Below are positions 35,116-46,590 of a DNA stretch of 64,000 nt, in pieces. Numbering within the stretch: the stretch's first letter is position 1; each line of letters opens with the position of its first letter. The translations under genes and the position numbers were made by a program. This DNA is from Heliocidaris tuberculata (lineage: Eukaryota > Echinodermata > Echinoidea > Camarodonta > Echinometridae), in assembly GCA_025618425.1 (NCBI GenBank), contig CM046835.1:21410393-21474392 (forward strand). The letters are read 5' to 3'. The notes under the pieces are model-generated. The model was not told the origin of the DNA. It saw only the letters and a list, made by a program, of their open reading frames with translations, and did no database searches.

Positions 35116-37231
35116 GACAGCTTGGGACAAAGAGAGAAATTGATTCGAAGTAGGGAGACATAGGGTGGTATAGGGTGGAAAGAATGAAAAGGGGAAAGGG
35201 AGTTCCAGATTTAAACAAATGTTTATACATGATTCAGCCCCCTACCCCTTTCTAACTTAAACCTTTTTTTTCGAAATCATCTTTCAATGTTGATCCATAA
35301 TTCATCTCCCCCTCTCTTTCGCTTTCTTATGTATACTCATATTTTCTTCTTTCTTCCTCTCAATCCCTTTCTTTCAACTTCTCTATAACTGAAGTTTCCT
35401 TCCATTCAGATTCAATAATTAACTCCAAATCAATCGTATGGAAACATTCATTTTCAGATATATTCTTGGCACATATCCGGACTCATTGTTTTTCTCCATA
35501 AAAACCATCTTTATCTAGCAATTTCATTCTAATTTCCTTCTTACCTCTCCTTTATTTTAGTTCTCTACTATTTTTTTCTACTCTGGAAGTACTTAAAAGT
35601 GCATGTAGCAATGTTGATGAGAAATCTTAGACATGTTAGAAGCATGCCCCTTTTCTCTATCTATCATGTAATGAACAATCATGTAGATTGCACAATTTCT
35701 GGCATGGTTCTTCAGACATTCATACGACGCCTTGAAACTCAACAATAAACAAAGTTTAATTACCAAGCTTCTTTATTTTGTTAAATTATTTACTAAATGA
35801 AACAAGCTGATCAATAAATCAAGAAATTTGTGAATGTTGAGATAACAATTTCTTTGAGAATTCATAGATTCATAGATCACATTAGATTCATGAACATGTG
35901 AAAATGATGGGACAAACTATAAGAAATTTGTTAATGTTAAGATAACAAATTCTTTGAGAATATCAAATTGGAGAAATTGTAATGTGACAGTGGTGACATT
36001 ATTTTATAGTGTCGGACAACTCTTCTCATTTGTTTCTGGCGATCATAATTTCCATTTTTGCCTTCCGTGCTGTTTTCTAATATTAATTAAGGATAACATG
36101 ATGTTATATGTCCTCCGTTAAACAAAATACTTGCTTCTCGGTCATTGAATTTTGAAACATGATTGATTTCATTATGATGACAGAAACAAATGGGATAGTT
36201 TTCCTATATACTTGCAATTAGACTCAAATGCATGCAGTGCAAATATAATGATTTTATCAGTAAAGTCAGGAAAGGTGGTAAGGGGGGGGGGGGGGGCTGG
36301 TCACGGAGCTCCTTTATCACTTTGAGATTAGTGTGGTCTTTCGCGTTTCAATATTATAGTTAATCTGTAATTGATGGGAATCTAATGACTGAAAACTGCC
36401 CTCTTCCCTTTACAGATAAGCTTGTGTAATTCCATACATACAAACTTTGCAGAATGTTAAGTTTTCAGAAATAAGAAGCAATATATTAACTATAGAGTAA
36501 GCAATAAATTCAAATGGAAATTTTTTTTTAATTTTTTTTTTTTAATTTTTTTATTTATTTATTTATTTATTTTTTATTTTTATTTTGGGGGGGGGGGGAG
36601 TATTCTTTTTAACTTACTGGATAATGAAAATAGCAAAGCATATGCAATTTTACTGTTCAGTCTCGCCAATTCTAGAAAAAAAATCCTTAAATTCATGCCT
36701 ATGATGATGACCCACTAAGGGCAGCTGCTAAATATAAGAATTTAGATACATGTATTTGCCTTTTTTGGTGTCTGATATCTGTCGTAAGGATGAGTAGCAC
36801 AGCATAGACTATTCTCCTCATCATACTTTTATTTTCAATATCCCCCTCATAGTGATATATCTTTGCCTTTTTCTTAATTCTTTACATTCATCTGTGACTG
36901 CCAATGTCTGGGAGATTCTTCAGGGTCCTCCCTGTCAGTGCCAATGCCTCATCAATCTGGAGAGAAAATAATGAAAAGGTCTTGCTATACACACATGTAT
37001 AAATTATTAAAAAGTGTCTATGATTTGAAAGTTGATTTATAATGAATCGGGAAGAAAAAATATAGTCGTATCTTATTGTATAGTGGCGAATAAACAATAT
37101 CTGAATTTGCAATGAAATCATGAAGCAAACAGTGTATAGATATTATCAGGGAAGACAGGGAAAATGTTACAGAAGAGGGGGGGGGGGCAGTCGCAAGAAC
37201 AGTTCTTGTCCCCTCTGATTTGCCAAATACC

Positions 37232-37263
<32 letters not shown>

Positions 37264-38460
37264 AAAACATATTGAATGAAGTCTTCTTGACACTACCATG
37301 GTTACGACAATCGTTCCCAACATATTTTGTTTTACTGTGAAACAAGTTAGTCAAGTTAGTTGTGTATATTCCCAAGAAAAGGCAATTTTTAAAGCTAATA
37401 TATAATCTCACCCGTAATATAGATGATACATGTGATGGCCTCAAATGTTATGCAGCTACTACACCGTCTGGGTACTTGTTGCATCAGGTCTTTTTCGAGT
37501 AGGAAGCCCCCTTTGTCTAATCTTGAAAGCCAAGTTAGTCATCCTTATGCAGCACTTGTACCTGAAATGGAAACCACATTTTTGATTTTATAGTCTGAGG
37601 TCTATCATCACATGCTCATTTTTAGGTTGCAAAAGCTGAGGCATTTAATGGCAAACTAAAATTGAACTTAGTTTAGTTCGTATAATAGAGAGATTGACTC
37701 AGTCTATATATTTTCCCTATATGTACCCTTTAATATTTGGATAGAAACTGTAACTGTAAATTATTGAGCCGCCCCCCCCCCCTCAATAAATACAGGCAAA
37801 ATTTTAGATGGTGTAAAAGTAATTTAAAAAAATACCCAATGTAAATCCAACTTAAGTTGTTAAAGCTAACAACATATAAACAGGTCTACCAATAAGAAAG
37901 ATTTAGATTAGGTCGAGTTAGACTAGACCTAACAGATATAATCTTTTGTTAAAACTGATCCTGTGTAGAAGTTTACCTTTTCTAACATTTCTCTAGAATC
38001 TGATTTATTCTGTTGTTGGATGTAACAGTTAGAATCTAGATCAAGATTTAAAAATAAGTAGGAATTCAATTCAGGAATGAACACGGGCGTAAATTAAACA
38101 GGCATAATTATCCATTGTTAGTGGGGGTATGATCTATTCATCATAAGATTTAACAGTTGGTTGGTTTACTCAGTCTAGACCAAACGGCAGACTTAACGTT
38201 ACTAGGTCTAGCCATGACCATGGTCTAACGTTAGACTCTCCAACTAAAGTTTCTAAACAAGGTTAGAATCTAGATCTAGATCTATAGATCATCTATTTCT
38301 ACCTTTTTACTAGATCTATAGTATTATTGGATCTAGCCTAAGTTAAATAAAAGACAGATCAAAGTTAGGTCCAACTGTTGGATCTAACGTTAACTAAAAA
38401 ATACTGACATAGATCTAGATCTCCAGGAATAGTTCCAGGAACTCCTCCTGGGCTGGGCAT
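35116..38460. other. Interior of the Harbinger-like element, no defined gene
   Basis: I find no ORF with transposase motifs. Simple sequence includes a T-rich tract (36520-36598), poly-C/A (37231-37262) and degenerate AGATCTAG words (37900-38420). Two short minus-strand stretches (37563-37445 and 36964-36896) follow AG acceptor-like sites and have open frames, ending TSTQTV and LPDIGSHR. They could be exons of an element-encoded gene, but nothing identifies them. Confidence 0.35.
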
Positions 38461-38800
38461 GTGTGGAAATTACAGGGAGGCAAAAGAGGAAAAGAAAAAG
38501 AGGAAGGAGAAAGAAAGAAAAATAAAATTAAATGTAGATCTAAGCCGAGTTCGATCTAGATCAAGATATAAATGACATGTTAGACTCCAGAGTAGACTCT
38601 CGAGCCTAGATCCATGAAGAAGGAGAAGAAGCAGAAAAATTGCAAGAAGAAGAAAGGAGGATGAGTCTGAGAAAAAGAAGACGAAAGGAGGAGGAGAAAA
38701 ATAAGAACTCAAGAAGAATAAAATTAAAAAGAAAATGAAGAGGAAGAAAAAGAAAAAGAAGAAGGAGGAGGATCGAGGAGAAGAAGAAAAAGAATTAAGT
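38461..38800. repeat. Polypurine (GAA/GGA) tract
   Basis: AAGAAGGAGGAGG-like sequence over about 340 bp. The minus-strand ORF across it is a low-complexity Phe/Ser/Leu translation. Confidence 0.8.
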
Positions 38801-39536
38801 TCTTCACTTTTCTTACTTTAGTTTTAACAATTACTTTGCAGAGCTAACATTTTGTTAGATCTGAAAACAAATTCTTGTTGCCTACCTCGAACTGGATAGC
38901 TGGGACTGGTCTTGTCTTGACTGAAGGTGAATTGAGTCGCTTTTGACTTTGACACTCCTCGAAGTCTTTTCCTGAAACAGGCTGGTTGTTGCTTATGAAT
39001 ACTGACTATTATTTCTCTTTCTCATTTTCTAACTAGTCTATTTTGTTTCGCCAAGACTGTCCAGTTATACGGTAAGAGGAGACATCCTCGACCTTCACTG
39101 CTAAGTGGTTCAGCAAGCACAGTCTACGGTACACAGGTTTCAGCCCGCCAGAGTTGTGGGAGCGAGTTGTGCGTTGTGTGCGTACAACTTCAGCTGCTTT
39201 TTTGTGCGATGAGCTTTTTCCTGGTTTTGGAGATCATCTCAAGCAAATTGACGATGACGTCATCATTTTGCACCATTCTGATTGGCCAAAAGATTAAAAT
39301 CGCACGACTCATCGCAAAAGATTCAACATGTCGAATCTCTGCGATTTGGTCTACGATTGTCGTGCGACTGATCGGATCGCTGTCATAAGCTATAGCACAC
39401 TACACGATCCGATCAAAAATCAGTCGGATCGCAGTCGGATCGTACAGTGTGCGCCGGGCTTTAGACCAAGTGGTATAAGACCAAGTGGCAATTTACCATT
39501 ATGATAACTGATCTTACATAGGTGCATTATGAAAGC

Positions 39537-39765
39537 AATGAGTTTTTACATTTGTGGTAAAAATGGAAATTTTAACATTTGTAGGCGAAATGTTTTTACA
39601 TTTGTGGTTAAACAGATTTTTACATTTGTGGGCGATTTTTTTCACATTTGTGGTTATTTTTACACTTGTGGTTGACATGTTATGACATTTGTGGTTATTT
39701 TGACATTCGTGGGTGCAATGTTTTTACATTTGTGGTTGATTTTTTCATTTCAGGTGGGCTCTACA
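39537..39765. repeat. Right outer domain of the foldback element
   Basis: ACATTTGTGG repeats, the complement of 28885-29276, with the same landmark variants (ggcgatttttttcacatttg, acacttgtggttgacatg) in mirrored order. It ends TGGGCTCTACA. Confidence 0.9.
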
Positions 39766-40095
39766 GACCCCCACATAAATCCCAGGGGCTATGCATGCGT
39801 TTGACCAAAAAAGTCTCGCCTGCCATAAGTTTAATAATAATAATAATAATGATAATAATATTGGATATTTATATAAATCTCAGTGACTTGGCATGCTTTT
39901 GGCCTTCCAGCTGCCATAGGTTAACACATGGAAACAGGGATTTTGAAATTATTTTAATTCCCCTAGTATTTATTTGAAATTATGAAAAATGTGATTTACA
40001 GTACATGAAATTTAAAGCTCTGAAAAGGTATAATTGAGGCTCGATGAGTCAAATAGACCCCGCATATATCACAGGGACTATGCTTTTGACAAAAC
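39766..40095. repeat. Target repeat, right part
   Basis: Direct-orientation continuation of 28490-28884: gcttttggccttccagctgcc, aaatttaaagctctgaaaag and gactatgcttttgac match the left part. This shows where the foldback element entered. Confidence 0.75.
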
Positions 40096-41211
40096 CAAAA
40101 ATTGTCATATAACACGTCAAACCGTTTGTTGTTATTGACGATGTAATGTGGGCGTGTAGTATCGATCACGTGAGATCGACGTCATCCAATGAGATCGTGC
40201 GCTAGCGCTGGCAGACGTCCGATCCGAAGACAAGCCCGGTAAGAACTAAATTCTAGTTCACTGTATTTCTAATGGACCAGAGGTAAAATTCAATGTGCAA
40301 AATTTATAAATTCATAAATTCATATAATCAATGTTCTATCACGGAATTACGCCTGGCCAAATGACTGACGTCAGATCATGCAAGCAGAATAGCTGAGCTG
40401 AAAAGCGACCGACAAGGTGGCTCTAGCCCTAGCTAGGCTAGGATCTACCCCTCTGTGATCCCGATGGAGGTGACGGCGTTGCCGATGGAACCCTGTCTGT
40501 TTACCAATGGTGTTCTCCTCAAAGTGGCTCATCAAAGTCTTTTTTCTTGCTGATCGTCGTTTAGTTAAGCTTCAGCCAACGGGACCGACAGCCCCGAGAG
40601 ACCGACAATGTCGTCGGAGGGGGGGGGGGGGGGGGGGAATGGGGTGGAGGGAAGGGGGCTTCTGAACCCTATGGTTACTATGGAGTTACTCGTGAGCTGC
40701 CAAACTACCGGTGCTCCAGTTTCATTTACATTTTAGGCAAAAGCCCGCGTGTAGTTTGTAGTTCAAGAGAATTTAATTCCTATTCTGTCATGGATGTGAA
40801 TAATGGGATTACATAGTGTTGGTGGTCAATCTCATTAAATGTAGAGATTGAAAAAAAAAAAACACTAAGAGATTATTTTTGTCCTCATTTCTCAATAGGT
40901 CTATTGGAGTCAGTTTTACAGATCGGTTGTAAGAGAATAAGAGAGTATGGGAAAATGAATGCCTGTGAGAGGGGGAGGGAAGGGAGAAATAGAGACAAAG
41001 AGAGCTGGGGGGGGGGGGGTGGATATGCCTACAAAGACATAATAGGACTGGTAATAGATAAATTATATCACCAGCTGCTATTGTTAGAAGTTTACTAGTT
41101 GATTTAATTCAAAATGCAGAGGCCAAATACAGAAGCCATTTTCCCCTTTTCATATAAACTGCTATTTTTAGCAGAATATTACAATTAACTCACTTTCAGT
41201 TATTTTTTACT
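40096..41211. other. No gene seen
   Basis: Mixed sequence with a poly-G run at 40619-40637 and a GA-rich patch near 40960-41020. No supportable ORF. Confidence 0.45.
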
Positions 41212-41381
41212 GGTGGCGTATCCAGGAATGCACATGCCCTATAAGTCAAAACCAAATTCCTTGCTTATCCGAAAATTCAGAATAAAAGGCACCCCCAAAA
41301 CCTGTTGATTTTTTTGCTCGTCAGGCGTGAGCCCCGTCCCTTCCCCCTCCCCTGCTAAGAGAATCTTGGATACGCCACTCT
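41212..41381. mobile_element. Small hAT-type MITE candidate
   Basis: The left end carries GGTGGCGTATCCAGGA and the right end, complemented, AGTGGCGTATCCAAGA. These resemble the CAGTGGCGTA ends of hAT elements in this window. No clean 8-bp duplication is visible. 41382-42235 shows no gene. Confidence 0.5.
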
Positions 41382-42234
41382 TAATTAATCTTGATATTTA
41401 TATAAGGAATTGCTCGCACGCGATCTCAATTTAATAAAGCCCTTTTTGTATTTTGACATTTAACAGAATAAGGCCTATAAATTTACATTATAGGTCTATG
41501 ATTTGCATAAATCATGATATTAAATAAAACATTCCGCTTTAGGAAAAATAAAGATGGCGTTTATTATATTTTTGAAAATACTTTTCTCGACATTCCCGTC
41601 AGATATCGCAGCGTTTGCTCATGTAGAGCTTAATATCAGGAGACATGTTTGGACCCCCTCCCATTACATAAATAACTTTAACAAAAATGCAAACATCTCT
41701 CCTAGCTCCCCTCCCGACTCTCTCCATCTCCTCCCTGGTGCAGTTAAAGTTCATTCCTATCTATTTTGGGACATAAGTTTATATTAGAAGGGACAATATC
41801 AAGATTATGCCCTTCACGGCTTTACCAAAAGCGATGTATAGAAAAAAGATTTTAAAAATAAAGAAAGTAAAAAATACAAACGTCTTGATAAAGAATATAA
41901 CCTTTCCCATCTCGGCCGATCGACTTGTACCACAATATGTACGCCAGCTTTATTTCTGGACTGAGCACTCTTCGTATTTATACTCTTTGATATGGGTTTC
42001 TCATTTTATACAGGGTATTAGATCTGTATTTATTTTTAACCCAAATAATGAAGAAAAAAATGAAAGAATCTCGAACAGAGACTATAGGGTCTTATTTTTG
42101 TACTTAGTTGCTTCTTAGTGGCTGTTAGTTTTGAAGGTGTTAGGTTTTAATTTTGCACCCGCAACAGCATTGGTTTGTCTACAATATTTCCAACTTAAAT
42201 GCATTAGTAATAATAAGGTTTTACATTTATGCGA

Positions 42235-42237
<3 letters not shown>

Positions 42238-42268
<31 letters not shown>
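42238..42268. repeat. (TG)n microsatellite
   Basis: Fifteen uninterrupted TG dinucleotides. Confidence 0.95.
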
Positions 42269-42269
<1 letters not shown>

Positions 42270-42764
42270 GTGTTTGGAAACCACTACAGACCGATGACAT
42301 TCGTATGAAAACACACCTGCTAACCACTGACAACCGTTGACGTCATCGGTTGACAGAACACGTTTTTATACGTTAGTACTGTCCTCTGTAGGTTTATCCT
42401 TTCAATTCGCAAAGTTTTGTGGAGTTTAGAGCAGGTCATCAGTTGAGTGGAATCATTTCATATTATTTTTGTTGCATGACCATATTGCGTTTGATGCCAG
42501 GAATTTTAAAAAGGAAATTGAGCCTTGAAATCCGTAAATTGGCAACACATTGAGAGGTTCAAAATCATTGTTTTTGGGGTCAAAGTCGGCAATTCTTTCA
42601 ACTTTTTGACAAAGTCTCTAATCATGTTTGCTGTTTTAAAAGATATTACATTTTATCAGAACCATGTAGCGTTAAAAGAAAAGTTATTTTTGTTGCCAGT
42701 TTGAAGAAAAAAATATGACCAATTCAGCCATTGAATAATTCCTGTCATGAAAGGGTTAAAGATA

Positions 42765-43090
42765 CTGGTTTCAACTAGGCAGTTACATCTACCAATTGGA
42801 TATATCTTTACTGGTTTCGACTTATTTTGTTCGTTTCCTGATTTCAACTGGGAAGTCACCAGTTCCATAATACTGGTTTCAACTGGTTTCAACCGGTTTT
42901 AACTGGGTAGCCACCAGTTGGAGATACTGGTTTCAACTGGGTAGCCACCATTTGGAGGTACTGGTTTCAACTGGCATATTTCTACTTGTTTCAGTGGGTA
43001 TCGTACTGGTTTTAACTGGTATTACCCATTTGTTGATTAGCTTCAACCGGAATCAACTGGTATTAACTGGTGCCAGTTGAAACCTGTTAA
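42765..43090. repeat. ACTGGTTTCAACTGG tandem repeat
   Basis: Degenerate units of ACTGGTTTCAAC, with interspersed tagccaccagttggagat, fill this stretch and run directly into the 3' end of the H1 pseudogene. The same word (aactggtttcaactg) reappears at about 43658-43673, just upstream of the H1 start. Confidence 0.9.
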
Positions 43091-43623
43091 CTTGGTCGTC
43101 TTCTTTGGTGTCGATTTCTTGGCTGCGGCTTTCTTCTTGGGTGTCTTTTTCTTCTCCTTCTTCTCGGTCGTTTTCTTCACCGGCTTGTTCACCTTTTTCG
43201 AGGCTGCCTTGGCCTTCTTTGCCGCTGCTGCTCTCTGCTGTTTCTTCTTCTTGACTGCAGCCTTTGCCTTGGCCTTCTCACGCTGTGCTTGTAGTTTCGC
43301 CTTCGCCTTCTCCTTTTTGGCCTTCTCCGCCGCCTGTGCCTGGCCGCCTGCATATTCAGTTTGAAAGACCCAGAAGCTCCTTTCCCCTTCGTCTGCAGCA
43401 GCTTGTCCTTCTCCACGCCAGACTTCATGGCCCGCTTGATAAATATTAGCTGTCGGTCCATCTGTACATCGAAATTGGTCTCGGTGTACTTCTTAATCGC
43501 CTGCAGAGAGGAGCCGTTGTGGTCTTTCAACTCAGTGATTGCAGTAGTTATCATTTCGGCAGCAGGTGGGTGTGTTGCCGGCTTCTTCTTGGTGACCTTC
43601 TTGGTGCTATCCTTCTCAGCCAT
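43091..43623 (-). pseudogene. H1: Histone H1 pseudogene
   Basis: The minus strand from ATG 43623 encodes [20 protein letters not shown], then the winged-helix globular domain ([50 protein letters not shown]), which closely resembles sea urchin H1. A 1-nt loss near 43341 shifts the frame: past it, the Lys/Ala-rich tail ([20 protein letters not shown]) reads only in the neighbouring frame. The tail is then cut off at about 43091, where the ACTGGTTTCAA repeat begins, so no natural H1 stop or histone 3' stem-loop is present. H1 binds linker DNA at the nucleosome. Histone genes usually lack introns, so retroposition cannot be told from DNA duplication. Confidence 0.92.
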
Positions 43624-43753
43624 CTTGGTAAATGTTGCTCCGCGAGGTGAACAAAACAACTGGTTTCAACTGTTTTTTTCGACCAGGGTTGTTGGTTAAA
43701 ATAGTGTAATGGGAAAAGTCAAATAACACTTCTATGTTGAAGAAAGTACTTGT

Positions 43754-44100
43754 CACCATCGCAAAGACTTTCGGAAAATCAGCTCAAGGGCAATTTCAAT
43801 ACGTTATTGTATGTCCTTGAGATATCCAGGGCCCCGTTGCGTAAAACTTACCATTAATGGTAACTCTGCTATCAATGGTAACTACCATGGTAACATCACT
43901 CAACAGCCAATCAAAATCAAGGTTTCCATGGGAGTTACCATAGATGGCAATGTTACCGTTAATGGTAGGTTTTATGCAACGGGGCCCTGATCATAAATAT
44001 TTTGCAATACATCATTGTAATGTTCGCATATTTCAGTAGGTGATGGATAGGGTTATTGAAAATGCCTTAAGTTGATTTTTCGAAAGTGTTTGCGATCGTG
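43754..44100. mobile_element. Foldback MITE carrying a second MITE
   Basis: The left end CACCATCGCAAAGACTTTCG and the right end, its near-complement, are extended by inner pairing (caatttcaata / tattgaaaatg). A related shorter copy lies at 46439-46590. The centre is occupied by the MITE 43827-43989. Confidence 0.75.
43827..43989. mobile_element. 163-bp palindromic MITE
   Basis: Ends CAGGGCCCCGTTGC and GCAACGGGGCCCTG are perfect complements. Inner ACTTACCATTAATGGTAAC pairs with GTTACCGTTAATGGTAGG. ATC flanks both ends. The related copy at 46439-46590 lacks it, which supports the boundaries. From 44101 to 44728 I see no gene. Confidence 0.85.
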
Positions 44101-44728
44101 TTCTCTCTGCATGAAAAAATAAAAAATAAAATGAAATTAAAAAAAGACAATATTTAGTAAACTTTTTTTGATATATTGCTAGGAGAGAAGGTAACATCCA
44201 CTTCCTGTTTTAATTTTTGTTTTGTTTTGTTTTGTTTTTGTTTTTTTGACCAGCAAAAAGAAAAAAGATAAAAACGAATTTTACAGTAGTCCTACAGATC
44301 AGGTCCGACCCCCTCCTTCCTCTCCTCGGTTTGCGTCCCCATGAATAGACTAGTTGAATTAACTTTTGGACTGTTGAATGAATTCGCCTTGTACAAATTA
44401 TTGTGTCAATATTCAGAATGCATGCAGGTTGCAAAGGCCTACATAAGTTTTTGCTATGTCGGACAAACCACTAGAAAGCTTTTTAGGTTTGTCGCCGTCA
44501 CTATTAGCCGTTGTGGTAGAGACATAATTTTTGGAGTACAATTGTGTAAACTGGTCTAACTCAGAATTAATACTCAGGGATGTGGGGAGAGGGTAGAAAA
44601 TAAGTTTCTATTTAACACACAATGAAAGCCCCTTCCCCCTTTTTTTTCTTCATTGGACTGTCTTGCTACTTTCATTCTGACGCTTAAAGAGTCAAATCCC
44701 GATAACCCCTCCACTTTTTGCACGTCAG

Positions 44729-44973
44729 GCCGACGTACGGATAGATGGACATAGAGTGCTGGGCACCTATTCGACTGACGATAGGATGAACTATGTCAAC
44801 GACGAAAGAAACAGACGTTTTTACTTGGATCCCGGCGGTGAATTCAACTTCGATTATGAAGAGGCCTTTCAAAATTACACTCCGCCAAGATTTCAAGAAG
44901 GACTTTACCAATGGATGCGAGATCATCGGCAGGTATTGATAGACAGTGGAATTTTGGATACAGACCGATCAAG
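44729..44973 (+). CDS. DXO: DXO/RAI1-like gene, first recognised exon
   Basis: The exon starts after a pyrimidine-bearing acceptor (tttttgcacgtcag) and ends at donor gtgagaa. It is 245 bp, entered in phase 0 and left after two bases of a codon. It encodes RVLGTYSTDDR, RRFYLDPGGEFNFDYEEAFQ and FQEGLYQWMRDHRQVL. These align by eye with the N-terminal region of DXO/RAI1 (a G-x-F/Y-S segment, R-Y-Y, N-F-D-L, then a helix ending H-R-x-x-L). Family members remove incomplete or NAD caps from RNA 5' ends and degrade the RNA 5' to 3'. The exon(s) coding the true start were not found upstream. A processed copy is excluded because introns are present. Confidence 0.85.
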
Positions 44974-45386
44974 GTGAGAATTATGTGGCGTGCAATATGT
45001 CCCGTACGATTTAATGCCTTTTATCCATTTTTTTCATCAAACTTTTCATGTTGTTGCGATTCAAAAGTCCAGAAAAGACCCCGATACGAACAAAACATTT
45101 AGATTAAATAATATTTGACTTAATTTATGTTATTTACAGTTAATCTTCAGGTAAAGTAATAAAATAAAATAACCAATACAAATTATTATGAGCAATACTT
45201 ACAGATCATCGGCTGGGTGAACTCCCTTTGAATAATCCATAAAATATGAATCCCAAGTTATGAACCCAGGATGTCCTTGAAATATAGTCAAAAAATGTGC
45301 TGGCTGCCAAGCTATCCCGAAGAATAAGGAAAATTCCTGAAGGATAATTGAAGTAGATCCAAATTAAAAAGAATTTCCAAGCAGTG

Positions 45387-45415
45387 GCGTATCTACGGGC
45401 GATACTTGAAGGGGC

Positions 45416-45449
<34 letters not shown>

Positions 45450-45840
45450 GCAAAAGAGAGAAAGAGCAAGGGGAGAAAAGTAAGAAAAATTGGAGCCTTA
45501 TAGTTAAAATGCGCCCCCAATCCCGAGCAAAGTGCATAGAAAATAATGTTTTTAAAGGACTTAAAAGGGCAAAATTTTCTACAATTTTCTAGAGTCCCAA
45601 CTTTTGATTGCCTTGCTAAAGACCTATAATAAAATTTTTCACGTATTTCGTTAATTTTGCTACTCAAATATAGGAAGAAATGAACAGAACAGAATCTTTC
45701 AATGTTCGAAATTTAAAGAATATTTGTAAAGCTAGGTTGCTGCGCTTCCTTTTTTCAAAGGGTAACATGAATTAGAAATTGCATTTCTGAGGGGCAAATT
45801 CATGGGTAAACTGTACACAAAAAAATGCCGCTCAGTCGCT
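45387..45840. mobile_element. Degraded hAT-type element related to 56267-57797
   Basis: Starts CAGTGGCGTATCTACGGG. Near 45595-45620 the text cccaacttttgattgccttg matches, in reverse complement, the hAT copy near 56525-56545. The right end is not found. Confidence 0.5.
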
Positions 45841-46438
45841 TTGCCCCCTCGCTTGTAGTAACTTATGAAATTTTGGCCGCCAATCCCTGTCAGACCCAAC
45901 TCCGGAAAACCAAGCACAGGTTGTTGCTCATTTTGATAATTTTTATGTACTACATTTATTTACTATTTCAAACAATTTTGGTGACTGAAATGACAAGAAA
46001 ATCAAATTTTGTGTCCATATGCTTATCTTGCCCTTGCCGTTCTCATGGCTTTGGCAAATAACATTATTGACTGAAGCGGAAATTTATATTGTATTCATCT
46101 CCTGACTATGCAAGTCTTTTACTTGTAAGAGTTTGATACGAGGTGTGCTCATTTCAGTACGTTGCAATATACATTTATAGCCCTCAAGAAAATTCTTGTT
46201 TTTACAGATCATTGTTATGATCCAGACATCTGTGTTTTGTTGAAGTTTGGTAGGATATAGATTCCCACTCTAAATAAGAACACTAAAAATACATCAAGTC
46301 CAACGGAGCGCTTTTCACAACTGCCAAATTGGAAGCAAGATTTAATCATTTATCTTTGCCCAGCCGATCAAATTCGAGAGCCATGAATTAACTGCAAACA
46401 AGTCAGTACAATTCTAATTTGATGCAAAGAACTCGACA

Positions 46439-46590
46439 GCAAAGGATTTCGAAAAATCAACTTCAGCGCAATTTCAATACCCTGTTCGGATTACGTAATA
46501 CGTCATTGTAATATTCGCTCATTTCAATAGGCAATGGACATGGTTATTGAAATTGCCTTACTGAGTTGATTTGTCGACTAATTCTTTGCC
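46439..46590. mobile_element. 152-bp foldback MITE
   Basis: Ends GCAAAGGATTTCGAAAAATC and the near-complement closing TTCTTTGCC. Inner caatttcaataccc pairs with gttattgaaattgcc. Same family as 43754-44100 but without the inner insertion. Confidence 0.75.

Larger units (their letters stand above)
32611..39460. mobile_element. 6.85-kb PIF/Harbinger-like transposon
   Basis: Inverted ends AGCCCGGCGCACACTGCACG continue to 37 bp with one mismatch. TTA flanks both ends (32608-32610, 39461-39463), the 3-bp duplication usual for PIF/Harbinger. Subterminal regions carry several CGGATCGCAGTCG words in both orientations, forming extra inverted repeats. No long ORF is present, so no intact transposase; either the gene is split by introns I cannot resolve or this is a large non-autonomous copy. 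The interior holds a tandem duplication, polypurine tracts and poly-G/C runs. It is the youngest layer of the foldback right arm. Confidence 0.87.
28885..39765. mobile_element. 10.9-kb foldback transposon resembling the sea urchin TU family
   Basis: The ends are TGTAGA/TCTACA, with the 5-bp repeat GACCC outside both (28880-28884, 39766-39770). Each arm has an outer domain of CCACAAATG tandem repeats and an inner domain of CCATTTGGTCTAAT-type repeats, in opposite orientation on the two sides. The arms align over about 1 kb, down to a shared taggttagcctgtcata word (29842, complement near 32140). The middle is 29871-31014. Long inverted repeats with outer and inner domains around variable middles are what was described for TU elements of sea urchin; membership is inferred from that architecture. 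Two later elements lie inside the right arm. No transposase is visible. Confidence 0.85.

Noticed and set aside
34716..35230. ORFs of 113-145 codons on both strands
   Set aside because: They are translations of a polypurine/polypyrimidine tract with no domain and overlap on opposite strands.
36888..37563. Two minus-strand exons (ending LPDIGSHR and TSTQTV) as a host gene
   Set aside because: Acceptor-like AG and short open frames only; no family recognised, and they lie inside a transposon. Mentioned under the element interior instead.
43189..43623. Functional histone H1
   Set aside because: The tail is out of frame after about 43341 and is truncated by a tandem repeat, with no histone 3' stem-loop.
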